A stretch of 64,000 nucleotides of DNA, from contig JAHDCU010000006.1 in the NCBI GenBank assembly GCA_020629715.1, forward strand, positions 1 to 64,000, given 5' to 3'. Shown piece after piece: positions 27,545 through 37,041 of this stretch; the stretch's first letter is position 1, and every line of letters begins with the position of its first letter. The stretch comes from Saprospiraceae bacterium (lineage in GTDB: Bacteria > Bacteroidota > Bacteroidia > Chitinophagales > Saprospiraceae). The position numbers were made by a program, and so were the translations under genes. The notes beneath the pieces were generated by a model. The model saw nothing but the letters and a program-made list of their open reading frames with translations, ran no database searches and was not told the origin of the DNA.

Positions 27545-27661
27545 GGTGTTTTTAATTGGTTCCTAAGTATAGTCAATACTTTAGATAATACTGTTACCCT
27601 TTGCAACAAGAATATTTTTTTTGCGTAAAAATACGTAAGGTAGTATTGCTTAGCTAATTTT

Positions 27662-28627
27662 CTATTCCAACCGAAATACCCTCTTCTCAACATCAACAAA
27701 ACACTCCCTACCAATCGAAAGCATACATTGATCCTTTATATGTCCAATCGGAAATCCATATGCACAGGGAACCTTAAGTCTCTTCGTTCGATCTTTGAGT
27801 ACTTCCATTAATGTGAATGAGTATTCATCGGTGGGTTCACAGCCTTTAAAAATACCAAATAGTATCGCTTTTGCACCATCTAGCGAACCTGATGAAATGA
27901 GCTGTGTCAGCACTCGATCTATGCGGTAGGGTTCTTCTCCTATATCTTCAATGAATACAACTTTATTTTTAGAGTTTAACTGATAATTGGTGCCACAGAG
28001 ACTTGCTAATAGTGTCAAGTTACCACCACATAACCTTCCGTTCGCTTGACCAGGATAGATGATATCGAAGCCTTCAGATTCAACTTTGATATCAAAGGGT
28101 TGATTTGGTTCAAATAGGGGCTTTAGGTGCTCAATAGCATAGTCTGATAATTCAGAACCTATCACAGGCCCATGATAGCAGGGTGAGCCAGTCTCTTGAT
28201 AAATGGCTTGCATGAGGGCCGTAATATCGCTGTACCCGATTAATGGTTTGGGATTTTTAGCGATTAGCTTATAATCAAGATGATCAATGATTCTGGTAGT
28301 GCCGTATCCTCCTCTGATACACCATATTGCTTTGATTTTTGGATCAGCATAGTGCTGATGGATGTCAGCGATACGATAGTGATCTTCACCTGCTAAGTAT
28401 CCATATTGATGCAATACTGCTGGTTGATAGCTATACTTAAGCCTTAGTTTATTGAGATTAGCAATAGCAGTATTCAGCCTATCTTTTGAAATTCTACCGG
28501 CAGGAGATATCAGGCCTATTGTATCCCCAAGTTTAAGTCCAGTTTTCTTTTTTAACAGATCTATGTTTCCGAGTATTACAGTTGCAGCTACTGATGAGCT
28601 TAATTTAGTAAAAGTCCTTCTATCCAT
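27662..28627 (-). CDS. S66 family peptidase (LD-carboxypeptidase)
   Basis: This 321-residue protein belongs to the LdcA/MccF family, serine peptidases that cut L,D bonds in peptidoglycan tetrapeptides or inactivate microcin C-like compounds. The Ser nucleophile is in LIGYSDITAL, the Glu in VVFIEDIGEEPYRIDRV and the His in FPIGHIKDQ; IRGGYGTTRI is the family signature before the nucleophile. The N-terminus MDRRTFTKLSSSVAATVIL is a Tat-like leader with Arg-Arg, so export to the periplasm is likely, fitting murein recycling. It is 3 bases downstream of rnhB and probably in one operon with it. Confidence 0.9.
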   Translation of the reverse strand: MDRRTFTKLSSSVAATVILGNIDLLKKKTGLKLGDTIGLISPAGRISKDRLNTAIANLNKLRLKYSYQPAVLHQYGYLAGEDHYRIADIHQHYADPKIKAIWCIRGGYGTTRIIDHLDYKLIAKNPKPLIGYSDITALMQAIYQETGSPCYHGPVIGSELSDYAIEHLKPLFEPNQPFDIKVESEGFDIIYPGQANGRLCGGNLTLLASLCGTNYQLNSKNKVVFIEDIGEEPYRIDRVLTQLISSGSLDGAKAILFGIFKGCEPTDEYSFTLMEVLKDRTKRLKVPCAYGFPIGHIKDQCMLSIGRECFVDVEKRVFRLE

Positions 28628-28630
28628 AAT

Positions 28631-29227
28631 CTAGAATATTTCTAACTGCTCATCCTTCAACAACCTAAAACTCATACGATGATGCGGTGTAGGTCCATAT
28701 TCTGCAATGGCGGTACGATGCTTTTTGGTAGGATAACCTTTATTGCTGTACCAATCATATTGTGGATATTCTGCGGCAATTGTTTTCATGTATTCATCAC
28801 GATGGGTTTTGGCTAAGATTGACGCGGCAGCGATACTGAGGTATTTTCCATCTCCTTTGATGACACATTCGTGTTCTATTTCTCGATAAGTATGAAAACG
28901 ATTTCCATCAACAATGATTTTTTCAGGAGTAATATCAAGTTGATCTAGGGCACGGTGCATAGCTAAGAATGAAGCATTCAAGATGTTGATTTTATCAATT
29001 TCTTGATGGTCTACGATTCCTACCGCCCATGCTATGGCATATTTTTCTATATATGCTCTGAGTTCATTGCGATGTTTTTCTTGTACTTGCTTGGAGTCAT
29101 TGAGCAGAGGATGCTCAAAGTCTTTTTTTAAGATTACGGCTGCAGCATGTACGGGTCCTGCAAGACAACCGCGACCAGCTTCGTCGGTGCCGGCAATTAT
29201 GATATTGCTTGGATAATGTTTGAGCAT
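28631..29227 (-). CDS. rnhB: Ribonuclease HII
   Basis: This 198-residue cytoplasmic enzyme removes ribonucleotides from RNA-DNA hybrids in replication and repair. The catalytic acidic residues are visible: Asp15 and Glu16 in [13 protein letters not shown], Asp in IIVDGNRF, and Asp in [10 protein letters not shown]-type context ([11 protein letters not shown]). [14 protein letters not shown] and the C-terminal HRMSFRLLK are typical of the family. It starts at ATG 29227, and is divergent from the RND exporter at 29323. Confidence 0.95.
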   Translation of the reverse strand: MLKHYPSNIIIAGTDEAGRGCLAGPVHAAAVILKKDFEHPLLNDSKQVQEKHRNELRAYIEKYAIAWAVGIVDHQEIDKINILNASFLAMHRALDQLDITPEKIIVDGNRFHTYREIEHECVIKGDGKYLSIAAASILAKTHRDEYMKTIAAEYPQYDWYSNKGYPTKKHRTAIAEYGPTPHHRMSFRLLKDEQLEIF

Positions 29228-29322
29228 ATTACGTTGAACAATAATAAAGAATTATCTGGCAACAAAACTTAGGTAGATTGTATTATTACACAGGATATTG
29301 GAACTTTTCATAACCGCACCCT

Positions 29323-31581
29323 ATGCTCTGGAATAAACTATCAGCACTATACCTAAAGTCTCGAAAAGGAATCATTGCGTTCTTCTCGGTTTTTTCTATT
29401 GTATGCGCCTTTTTTGCTTACAATATTGAGTTTGCATTCAGCTTTGATCAGTTATTTCCTGAAGACGATGAGGACACCGAGTTTTTCAAGCAATTCAGAG
29501 AAGAGTTTGAAGATGATGTCAACTTCCTCATGGTAGCAATTGAAAGTGAAGAAACCGCATTTGACTCTACCTTTTTAGCTGATTTTCATGATTTCACTTT
29601 AAAGTGTCGATCACTCCCTCATATTGTTTCTAGCCAGTCTCTGACACAGATGAAGTATCCTGTGAAAACTCCTTTCGGAGTCACCACATTACCCATCATC
29701 CACAGAGATAAGCCCGAATTGTATGAAAAGGATAAACAAAGAGTACTCGAAGATGAGCGCTTTCTAGGAACGTTAATCTCAGAGGATAGCCGCAGTCTTG
29801 CGGTGACGATGAAGACCATTGATACCATCAATCTGATACAAGCGCAAGAGCTAATGAACTCTTTAGACTCTTTGTATCAAAGCTATGATTTTAAAGAATA
29901 TCACACTTTAGGCTTTTCTTACTTTACGGTAGAGCTAGTCAAGATGCAAGTGCAGAATATCGTGGTATCTACAGTGATTTCTGTGATGTTGGTCGCCTTC
30001 ATAATGTTTTTATTATATCGTAAACCGATCGGTGTATTTATAGCCTTGAGCTCTATAGGTTTGGGTCTCGTAATTTTCTTGGGTCTACTGGCGATGTTTG
30101 GTCGAGAACTCAATGTCATGTCGGCGCTATATCCCGTATTGATGCTTATTGTGGGTACCTCGGATGTTGTCCATATTATGAATAAATATTTGGACGAGCT
30201 TAACAAGGGATTTGATAGAGAATCGGCAATATTGACGGCGATCAAGGAAATTGGTTTAGCAACGCTGTTGACTTCGCTGACCACTGCTGCCGGATTTTTA
30301 TCCCTGGCTACCTCTAAAATCGGGACGATCAAAGATTTCGGAATCAATGCTGCCTTTGGAGTTATGGTAGCTTATTTGACGGTTGTATTGGTGACCACGG
30401 CTACTCTATCTCTTTTTTCAAAAGAGCAGATCACTCGAGAACGTAAGAAAAATGATTTTTGGGATCGTATGCTCAATAAGATCAATGAAGTCACTAAAGG
30501 ACATAGTCGAAAAATTGTATCCGGGTCACTACTGATCTTAGTACTTTGCTTATATGGAATTTCACTTATTACAACTAATTATCGTGTAGAGAGCAATCTT
30601 CCTAAGGATTCAAAATTGACAAAAGACTTTTTCTTTTTTGAGCAAAACTATACGGGTTTTAGGCCTATGGAGTATGCTGTATTTGCACAAAATGGACTGC
30701 AAGCAGATAGTTATGAAGTCTTATCCGAAATAAATAAACTAGAGCAAGAGATTAGGTCTACAGGAAAGGTAAAAAGTATCATTTCGCTCACTGACGTCCA
30801 TAAGTCTATCAATCGAATGTATGGTAGTAATCAAGTGAAGGCTTATACTTTTCCAGAAACAGAAAGAGAGTATAAACGGAACAAGCGACTTATTGATAAA
30901 ATGCCAAATCAAGATGCTACCGTTTTACTTAGTAAGGATAAAACGAAGACAAGGATTAGCACAAGAATATTAGATATTGGAGCGGATAGTATACGTGTCT
31001 TGGGAAATAATATTGATGCATTTATAGCTGCAGAGATAGATAGCAGTATTATCAAAATTAAGCAAACGGGTACAGGGCTCTTGATGGATAAAAATGCCAA
31101 GTATATCACCAAAAATTTGCTCGAAGGTCTAGGGCTGGCGCTCATTGTGGTCAGTATTCTGATGGGCTTTTTGTTCAGAAGTGTCAAAATGCTGCTTATC
31201 TCATTGATCCCAAATCTGTTCCCATTACTATTTGCAGCTGCTATTTTAGGTTATTTGGGAATAGAATTAGAAGCAGGGGTATCTATAGTATTTGCGATTG
31301 CCTTTGGAATAGCGGTGGATGATACTATCCATTTTTTGAGTAAGTATAAGCTGGCAAGGGCACAGGGAATGTCTAAAGAGGATGCCATATCCATCACGTT
31401 CACAGAAACAGGGAAGGCGATCATTTATACGAGTATTATCTTGTTTTTTGGCTTTTTGGTGATGATGTTTTCGATACATCCGCCGAGTGTAAAAGTGGGA
31501 ATTTTGATTTCGATCACCTTGATTACTGCGGTGATTTGTGATTTGTTATTGATACCTATATTACTAAGGAGGTTTCTATAA
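29323..31581 (+). CDS. RND superfamily (MMPL/HAE3-type) exporter
   Basis: This 752-residue inner-membrane protein is built as two repeats. Each has one N-terminal helix, a periplasmic loop of about 150-200 residues and five further helices. The signature GTSDVVHIMNKYLDE ends helix 4 of the first half, and its counterpart IAFGIAVDDTIHFLSKYK lies in the second half; the Asp pair should relay protons. The size is typical for the hydrophobe/amphiphile HAE3 branch, which works without an adaptor and moves lipids or hopanoids. The substrate is unknown. It is followed 80 bases later by the aldehyde dehydrogenase, which has its own promoter-like element. Confidence 0.9.
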   Translation: MLWNKLSALYLKSRKGIIAFFSVFSIVCAFFAYNIEFAFSFDQLFPEDDEDTEFFKQFREEFEDDVNFLMVAIESEETAFDSTFLADFHDFTLKCRSLPHIVSSQSLTQMKYPVKTPFGVTTLPIIHRDKPELYEKDKQRVLEDERFLGTLISEDSRSLAVTMKTIDTINLIQAQELMNSLDSLYQSYDFKEYHTLGFSYFTVELVKMQVQNIVVSTVISVMLVAFIMFLLYRKPIGVFIALSSIGLGLVIFLGLLAMFGRELNVMSALYPVLMLIVGTSDVVHIMNKYLDELNKGFDRESAILTAIKEIGLATLLTSLTTAAGFLSLATSKIGTIKDFGINAAFGVMVAYLTVVLVTTATLSLFSKEQITRERKKNDFWDRMLNKINEVTKGHSRKIVSGSLLILVLCLYGISLITTNYRVESNLPKDSKLTKDFFFFEQNYTGFRPMEYAVFAQNGLQADSYEVLSEINKLEQEIRSTGKVKSIISLTDVHKSINRMYGSNQVKAYTFPETEREYKRNKRLIDKMPNQDATVLLSKDKTKTRISTRILDIGADSIRVLGNNIDAFIAAEIDSSIIKIKQTGTGLLMDKNAKYITKNLLEGLGLALIVVSILMGFLFRSVKMLLISLIPNLFPLLFAAAILGYLGIELEAGVSIVFAIAFGIAVDDTIHFLSKYKLARAQGMSKEDAISITFTETGKAIIYTSIILFFGFLVMMFSIHPPSVKVGILISITLITAVICDLLLIPILLRRFL

Positions 31582-31630
31582 CTTGAATTAATTGAATTAG
31601 GGAAACTAGATGGAGAACCATCTATAATAT

Positions 31631-31638
31631 TACCTTTG
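31631..31638 (+). promoter_or_regulatory. Possible -7 element (TACCTTTG) for the aldehyde dehydrogenase
   Basis: TACCTTTG fits TAnnTTTG and lies 23 bases before the ATG at 31662, giving a short leader. I do not find a TTG at the usual -33 distance; a 7-bp hairpin (31607-31613 with 31618-31624) lies there instead. Confidence 0.4.
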
Positions 31639-31661
31639 TCGCATCATAAAACAAGTGCATT

Positions 31662-33194
31662 ATGGATACTTCATTTTTAAAAGAACTTGGGCTAGAAGCC
31701 AAAAATTCAGGTAGCTCTACAGGACTTAACTCAGTAGGGTCATCATCAGATTATATTGATAGCTATAGCCCAGTAGATGGTAAGCTCATTGGAAGTGTAA
31801 GCGTGACTTCTAGGGATGATTATGAATCTATCATGAATGCTGCTCAGTCTGCTTTTTCTACATGGAGAACCATGCCAGCTCCCCAACGTGGGGAAATCGT
31901 AAGACAGTATGGCGACGCATTGCGAAAGCATAAAGATGCATTGGGAAAGCTTGTTTCTTATGAAATGGGTAAGTCTCTTCAGGAAGGCTGGGGAGAAGTA
32001 CAAGAAATGATTGATATCTGTGATTTTGCAGTAGGTCTCTCTCGTCAACTTTACGGATTGACCATGCACTCTGAGCGACCGTCTCATCGTATGTATGAGC
32101 AGTGGCATCCCTTAGGAGTAGTAGGTATTATTTCTGCATTCAATTTCCCAGTAGCCGTTTGGTCTTGGAATGCAATGATAGCTATGGTATGCGGAGATGT
32201 TTGTATCTGGAAAGGAAGTGAAAAGACTCCACTTTGTACCGTTGCTTGTCAAAATATATTCCATGATGTACTCAAGAAAAACAATGTACCAGAAGGTGTA
32301 AGTTGTATCGTGACAGGTGATTATAAAGTTGGCGAAATGATGACTAAAGACGGTCGAGTACCGTTGATTTCTGCTACAGGAAGTACTCGTATGGGTAAGA
32401 TTGTTGCTGCAGAGGTAGGTGCAAGATTAGGAAAGTCTTTATTAGAACTAGGCGGAAATAATGCGATTATCATTACGCCTACGGCAGATATGAAAATTGT
32501 ATTGCCAGGTGCAGTATTTGGCGCAGTAGGTACTTGTGGTCAACGTTGTACTTCGACACGAAGATTGATTGTACATGAGTCACAATATGATCAAGTAAAA
32601 GAAGTTCTCAAAAAAGCATATGGTCAACTTAAAATAGGTAATCCGCTAGATGCGAATAATCACGTGGGACCATTGATTGATCAAGACTCTGTAAACACCT
32701 ATCTCAAGGCTATAGAAAGTGTAAAAGCTCAAGGTGGCACTTTCTTGGTAGAAGGCGGTGTACTCGAAGGTAGAGATTATACAAGTGGTTGTTATGTACA
32801 GCCATGTATTGCTGAGATCGCACATGATAAAGAGATCGTACATCACGAGACTTTTGCACCGATTCTCTATTTAATAAAATACTCTGGAGACCTTAAAGAT
32901 GCGGTAGCCATCCAGAACGAAGTTCCTCAGGGTTTGAGTTCGGCGATTATGACCAATAGCTTGAAGGATGCTGAGCTTTTCCTATCAGCCGCAGGATCTG
33001 ACTGTGGTATTGCCAATGTCAATATTGGTACCAGCGGTGCTGAAATTGGTGGAGCATTCGGTGGTGAAAAAGAAACTGGAGGAGGTAGAGAATCTGGTTC
33101 TGATAGTTGGAAGGCTTACATGAGACGACAGACAAATACAATTAACTATAGTGACACTGTGCCGTTGGCGCAGGGTATTAAGTTTGATTTGTAG
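31662..33194 (+). CDS. amaB: ALDH7-type semialdehyde dehydrogenase
   Basis: This 510-residue NAD-dependent aldehyde dehydrogenase is most like the ALDH7 family (alpha-aminoadipic semialdehyde / piperideine-6-carboxylate dehydrogenase) of lysine catabolism. The catalytic Cys296 is in GTCGQRCTSTRR, the general base Glu in LLELGGNNAI, and the substrate pocket segment GIISAFNFPVAVWSWN is typical for ALDH7. The C-terminal EIGGAFGGEKETGGGRESGS is diagnostic of the family. It has a TACCTTTG element before it and a strong terminator after it, so it is probably a single-gene transcript. No other lysine pathway gene is in the window, so the exact substrate is inferred from family. Confidence 0.88.
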   Translation: MDTSFLKELGLEAKNSGSSTGLNSVGSSSDYIDSYSPVDGKLIGSVSVTSRDDYESIMNAAQSAFSTWRTMPAPQRGEIVRQYGDALRKHKDALGKLVSYEMGKSLQEGWGEVQEMIDICDFAVGLSRQLYGLTMHSERPSHRMYEQWHPLGVVGIISAFNFPVAVWSWNAMIAMVCGDVCIWKGSEKTPLCTVACQNIFHDVLKKNNVPEGVSCIVTGDYKVGEMMTKDGRVPLISATGSTRMGKIVAAEVGARLGKSLLELGGNNAIIITPTADMKIVLPGAVFGAVGTCGQRCTSTRRLIVHESQYDQVKEVLKKAYGQLKIGNPLDANNHVGPLIDQDSVNTYLKAIESVKAQGGTFLVEGGVLEGRDYTSGCYVQPCIAEIAHDKEIVHHETFAPILYLIKYSGDLKDAVAIQNEVPQGLSSAIMTNSLKDAELFLSAAGSDCGIANVNIGTSGAEIGGAFGGEKETGGGRESGSDSWKAYMRRQTNTINYSDTVPLAQGIKFDL

Positions 33195-33213
33195 TCGTTT
33201 CTAATAAAAATAG

Positions 33214-33260
33214 AAAAAGCCCTTTCAATGATTAGTATTGCTGAAAGGGCTTTCTTTTTT
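33214..33260 (+). terminator. Intrinsic terminator of the aldehyde dehydrogenase gene
   Basis: AAAGCCCTTTCA (about 33215-33226) pairs with TGAAAGGGCTTT (33242-33253), followed by CTTTTTT. The A-rich left flank means it could also serve the convergent gene ending at 33279. Confidence 0.9.
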
Positions 33261-33278
33261 ACAGTACGATATGCCTCG

Positions 33279-34430
33279 CTAAAATTTTATCAAGTGATAA
33301 GCTTGGTTATTTATCTTAAGAAAGTAATTTCCTGATGGCATTTCGCTTGTACTGACCATGTTACTCTCATTATTAAGTTCTCCAGATTTCACTAATACTC
33401 CGTGGCTATCCAATATTAGGTAATCTAGATTTCGATTAACTTGTAGATCTATGATTATATGATTGGTAATAGGATTTGGCCCAATTTTAACATCAAAATA
33501 CTCTTCTAATTCTATATTTGTCAGAGAGCAACTACCTGTAAAGAAGTCCCATAAAATACGATTTGGAGACGAACCTTCTATCTCCTCGCTAAACCATACA
33601 TGACCTCCAGGTTTATCAAACTCTTCATTAATAGTATACAATGAAATACAGCCATTAGATATTCCATTAGAATATTCATCTAAATCAACTTTTCCACTAC
33701 TCAAAGTAAAACTACTTATATCTGAAGTTGATAAGTCATTTTGATCTAACCAAAACTCTACAACTTCTTGTACCGATTGGTACCAAAGATTTCCATTATA
33801 GGGAAGGACCTCATCTTCTATTCCATGAAAAATAATAATTGGTACAGCTTCTTCTATCTCGCAATCCTCTTCGAGCATAGTCCCAGACATAATACCGATA
33901 GCCGCATAAGTAGTGCTTCGATTACAAGCTAAACTATATGCCATCATTCCACCATTGGAATATCCACAGGCATAGACTTGATTCATGTCAATATTGTACT
34001 CTGAATCAATTTTTGTAATCAACTCATCTAGGAAGAAAACGTCATTTTCATATATATTATCTAATCCAGAGTCACCAGGTTCCCAATAGTGATCCTCTTT
34101 TTCAGGTCGGTATGCACCTTGTGGATATGCCACAATAAATGACTCCTCTTGAGCGAGATCATTGAATTCATAAAAATTACCGATAGCATCGGCATAATTA
34201 GAAGCGCAATCACCAAAACCATGCATATTGATTACAAGCGGGACAGATGAATTACCATCTAAGTTTTCTGGCACATACAAGATATACTCTCGAGTAATCG
34301 ATTGCCCATTGACGGATTGAGTAATACTTTGATAGTTAGGATGGTTGGTATTTTGGGAACAAGAGTTTTGAGCGGAGATTGATAATGAAGAAATGCATAG
34401 CAATAGTAGTATCTGTTGTAATATTTTCAT
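33279..34430 (-). CDS. T9SS-secreted LpqC/PHB-depolymerase-type esterase
   Basis: This 383-residue protein has a signal peptide (MKILQQILLLLCISSLSISA), an alpha/beta-hydrolase domain at about 25-300 and a T9SS type A domain at about 305-383 (KIGPNPITNHIIIDLQVN to AYHLIKF). The nucleophile is Ser in CGYSNGGMMAYSLAC, the acid Asp in FHGIEDEVLPYNG, and the His in GGHVWFSEE; VINMHGFGDCASNY supplies the oxyanion region. This order fits the polyhydroxybutyrate depolymerase/feruloyl esterase family (LpqC-like). It should be secreted or cell-surface bound and act on polyester or plant phenolic esters; substrate not resolved. Confidence 0.9.
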   Translation of the reverse strand: MKILQQILLLLCISSLSISAQNSCSQNTNHPNYQSITQSVNGQSITREYILYVPENLDGNSSVPLVINMHGFGDCASNYADAIGNFYEFNDLAQEESFIVAYPQGAYRPEKEDHYWEPGDSGLDNIYENDVFFLDELITKIDSEYNIDMNQVYACGYSNGGMMAYSLACNRSTTYAAIGIMSGTMLEEDCEIEEAVPIIIFHGIEDEVLPYNGNLWYQSVQEVVEFWLDQNDLSTSDISSFTLSSGKVDLDEYSNGISNGCISLYTINEEFDKPGGHVWFSEEIEGSSPNRILWDFFTGSCSLTNIELEEYFDVKIGPNPITNHIIIDLQVNRNLDYLILDSHGVLVKSGELNNESNMVSTSEMPSGNYFLKINNQAYHLIKF

Positions 34431-34496
34431 ACTTAGATTTTCTATTAAATAGTAAAAGTTGATATCTGTATAGTTTCAATAACCAACCCTAAATTA

Positions 34497-34533
34497 AAAA
34501 AACCCTCATCATCTTTCGACGATAAGGGTTTTT
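34497..34533 (-). terminator. Intrinsic terminator of the MscS-type gene
   Basis: On the minus strand AAAAACCCTTATC pairs with GATGAGGGTTTTT around a GTCGAAAGAT loop and is followed by a T-rich run, 36-72 bases after the stop of the gene at 34569. Confidence 0.88.
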
Positions 34534-34568
34534 CATTGGGTTATAATCAATGTTGTAATACAACTATA

Positions 34569-35384
34569 TTAAGCCGGCATTTTCATGTCGATTTCCACTG
34601 GATAAGGTACTCTGATACCCGCTGCTCCTAGGGCTTTTTTGATCTCTTTATAAGAGTTAAAATATACATCCCAGTATGTTGCATCCGTAGCATAAGGTCT
34701 TACTGCAAGCAATACCCCATTTTCATCAAATTTCTCTATTTCTATAGTAGGTTCGTCTGGTAGTCTTTCAGAGACATTATCGAGAGCTGCTCTGATAATA
34801 CCTTGTACTTTTCCAAAATCTTCTTCATAAGGCATAGATACATTGAGATCTACTCTTAGTTTTCCATTAGAAGTAAGGTTTGTCATTATTCCGCTAGTAG
34901 CAATTCCATTAGGCATGATTACCTTTTTATTATCCAATGTATTGATGATGGTATTGAAGACTTGGATCTCCTCTACGTGTCCTACAGTTCCTTGGATATC
35001 TACTAAGTCTCCAACTCTGTAAGGCTTAAATATAAGAACCATTACACCAGATGCAAAGTGTCCTAAAGTACCCTGTAATGCCATACCGATAGCAAGACCA
35101 GCCATACCTAGTAATGCAATAAATGCAGTCATCTCGATACCTAACGTACCTGCCGCTGTAATGACAACCATTACTTTGAGTACTGCACTTATAAGTGATC
35201 CTAAAAAAGGAGTAAGATCTTTGTCAAGCCCAGATCTTTCCATTGCTTTTACAGCAAACTTTGTGATAATACGAGCAATCATAAATCCTATCCATAGGAT
35301 GATGAGTGCAACTATAATTTTTGGTGACCACTCGACTACTGAGTCTATTAATCCACCGATTGATTTTTGAATATCGAAATCCAT
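34569..35384 (-). CDS. Small-conductance mechanosensitive channel (MscS family)
   Basis: This 271-residue inner-membrane channel has three transmembrane helices: WSPKIIVALIILWIGFMIAR, an intermediate one, and the pore helix region LGMAGLAIGMALQGTLGHFA with the Gly/Ala pattern needed for tight packing. The MscS beta domain follows (YRVGDLVDIQGTVGHVEEIQ), then the alpha/beta C-terminal domain. Length and layout are those of a minimal MscS that opens on osmotic downshock. It is monocistronic by its own terminator. Confidence 0.95.
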   Translation of the reverse strand: MDFDIQKSIGGLIDSVVEWSPKIIVALIILWIGFMIARIITKFAVKAMERSGLDKDLTPFLGSLISAVLKVMVVITAAGTLGIEMTAFIALLGMAGLAIGMALQGTLGHFASGVMVLIFKPYRVGDLVDIQGTVGHVEEIQVFNTIINTLDNKKVIMPNGIATSGIMTNLTSNGKLRVDLNVSMPYEEDFGKVQGIIRAALDNVSERLPDEPTIEIEKFDENGVLLAVRPYATDATYWDVYFNSYKEIKKALGAAGIRVPYPVEIDMKMPA

Positions 35385-35494
35385 GTTGTAATTGTTTTTT
35401 GTTTATCAGATGCTTTTGAGACCTACAGGAAAGGGCAAGGTCACTAACAATTACAGAATTTTTCTATTTTGGGATATGTACGTTAGACTATTGA

Positions 35495-36403
35495 CTATTG
35501 CTTTCTACCATATATTTTCAGGACTACACTTCTATTTTTGGCTCTTCCTTCTGCACTACTATTATCAGCCAGTGGATTGTCTTCTCCTAGTGCTTTTTCG
35601 ACGATAGGGATGCCATGAGTCTTATTCATTTCACTTAGAAGATTCACTATGCTTTTAATACGATTTTGAGATAATATTATATTGTCTGCGCGACTACCAA
35701 TATTATCAGTTCGACCTTCTACAATAATAGAATCGATAGAGGAATATGTTTGACATACTTCGTCTATTTTAGGATAGACTTCAGCAGCGATATCTGCTTT
35801 GCCAGACTCAAAGTAAAGGTCTGATTCTAATGCTAAAATTTCAGGAGCTGTCCTTATAAATATAGGCTTACAAGCCACAGTATCACTCAACATCTGATAG
35901 TCTAGGACGAGACCATATTTATTAGGAAAACCTTGAAAATACCAGAGCTTGGTGGGGTAAGTTCCTTTTTGAAGGTGGACAGTATCTACGACCATCAGCA
36001 TTTTATGATCACCATCATTATCTAAGATGATCTGGTCGTCTATCCAAAGAATAGATCCATCATCAGAATTCAAAGAAAACTCGTAACAAGCATCTTTTCG
36101 AATCATGACTTCTCCTTTTAAAATTAAGCCAAGTGCCACACTTTGCTCGAGTTGAGGAAAATCATTTTCAGAGTTGGTTTCTGGGATATTTATATCCTGG
36201 AAGCGTACACGAGCTAGCGTATCAAAAGCTGTTATGTTGTCATTATAAAAAAGTCCTGCTCGTACAAGTTTTCGAGGTAGGTCGTATGCGTAACCTTCAA
36301 ATGGTGAAAATTCAATAGGTGCTTGCCCCGAAATTCTAGTACAGAATAAGTAGACGATAAATAAAACGGGGATTAGGCTTCGCATAGCAACATTTCTTAT
36401 CAT
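35495..36403 (-). CDS. PA14-like / OmpA fusion protein
   Basis: This 302-residue protein starts with a signal peptide (MRSLIPVLFIVYLFCTRISG, with ATG at 36403 or the internal Met7). The first half is PA14-like: RAGLFYNDNITAF, then the hallmark YEFSLNSDDGSILWIDDQII (the SDDGS-x-LWID motif), then a KLWYFQG segment. The second half is an OmpA C-terminal peptidoglycan-binding domain (LYFESGKADI, IIVEGRTDNIGS, LSQNRIKSIVNLL). It therefore joins a carbohydrate-binding domain to a murein anchor, presumably facing the periplasm, and could tether the outer membrane or bind glycans. No barrel is visible. Confidence 0.85.
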   Translation of the reverse strand: MIRNVAMRSLIPVLFIVYLFCTRISGQAPIEFSPFEGYAYDLPRKLVRAGLFYNDNITAFDTLARVRFQDINIPETNSENDFPQLEQSVALGLILKGEVMIRKDACYEFSLNSDDGSILWIDDQIILDNDGDHKMLMVVDTVHLQKGTYPTKLWYFQGFPNKYGLVLDYQMLSDTVACKPIFIRTAPEILALESDLYFESGKADIAAEVYPKIDEVCQTYSSIDSIIVEGRTDNIGSRADNIILSQNRIKSIVNLLSEMNKTHGIPIVEKALGEDNPLADNSSAEGRAKNRSVVLKIYGRKQ

Positions 36404-36435
36404 GAAATAACGCTGGCTATGTAGTATATTATTGC

Positions 36436-37011
36436 TTACTGCCCAATCATCAATTGGAAGTTGCTCTGAAACATTTTTGCAGCAATGGCTAAAAGTATAA
36501 TTCCAAATACTTTTCTGAAGATGGCAATACCACCAGGCCCAATGATCTTAGCAATACGATCAGCAGATTTTAATACGATATAGACAAAGATAATGTTGAC
36601 CACTATACCCAATAGTATAGAGATGTTATCAAACTCTGATTTTAGCGATATAATGGTGGTCATAGTTCCTGCACCTGCAATAAGCGGAAACGCTATAGGC
36701 ACTAATGTCCCCGATTTAGAAGTAGGGTCATCTTTAAAAAAATTACGACCTAAAATCATTTCCATCCCAATGAGAAATAGGACTATAGAACCTGCTACTG
36801 CAAATGATTTGATATCTACATGAAAGAGCGCCAGTAGTCCTTGGCCCATATATAGAAAGATCACCATCAGCCCTAAAGCGATAAGAGAAGCTTTTCTTGA
36901 TTCTATTTTAAATTCTCGGTTTTTAAGATCTAGTATGACAGGGATAGAGCCGACAATGTCTATAACAGAGAATAGGATTAGACTTACCGTAATTACACTT
37001 TGAAGCGTCAT
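36436..37011 (-). CDS. MarC family integral membrane protein
   Basis: This protein is 191 residues from ATG 37011 (MTLQSVITVSLILFSVIDI); a TTG at 37032 would add seven residues ahead of the first helix and is less likely. Six hydrophobic segments are visible, with the family pattern LFSVIDIVGSIPVIL in helix 1, ALGLMVIFLYMGQGLLALF in helix 2 and PIAFPLIAGAGTMTTII in the middle. MarC proteins are membrane proteins of unknown transport role and, despite the name, are not proven in multiple antibiotic resistance. Confidence 0.92.
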   Translation of the reverse strand: MTLQSVITVSLILFSVIDIVGSIPVILDLKNREFKIESRKASLIALGLMVIFLYMGQGLLALFHVDIKSFAVAGSIVLFLIGMEMILGRNFFKDDPTSKSGTLVPIAFPLIAGAGTMTTIISLKSEFDNISILLGIVVNIIFVYIVLKSADRIAKIIGPGGIAIFRKVFGIILLAIAAKMFQSNFQLMIGQ

Positions 37012-37041
37012 GTTATGCGTTTTATACCACAAAAGTAGTAT

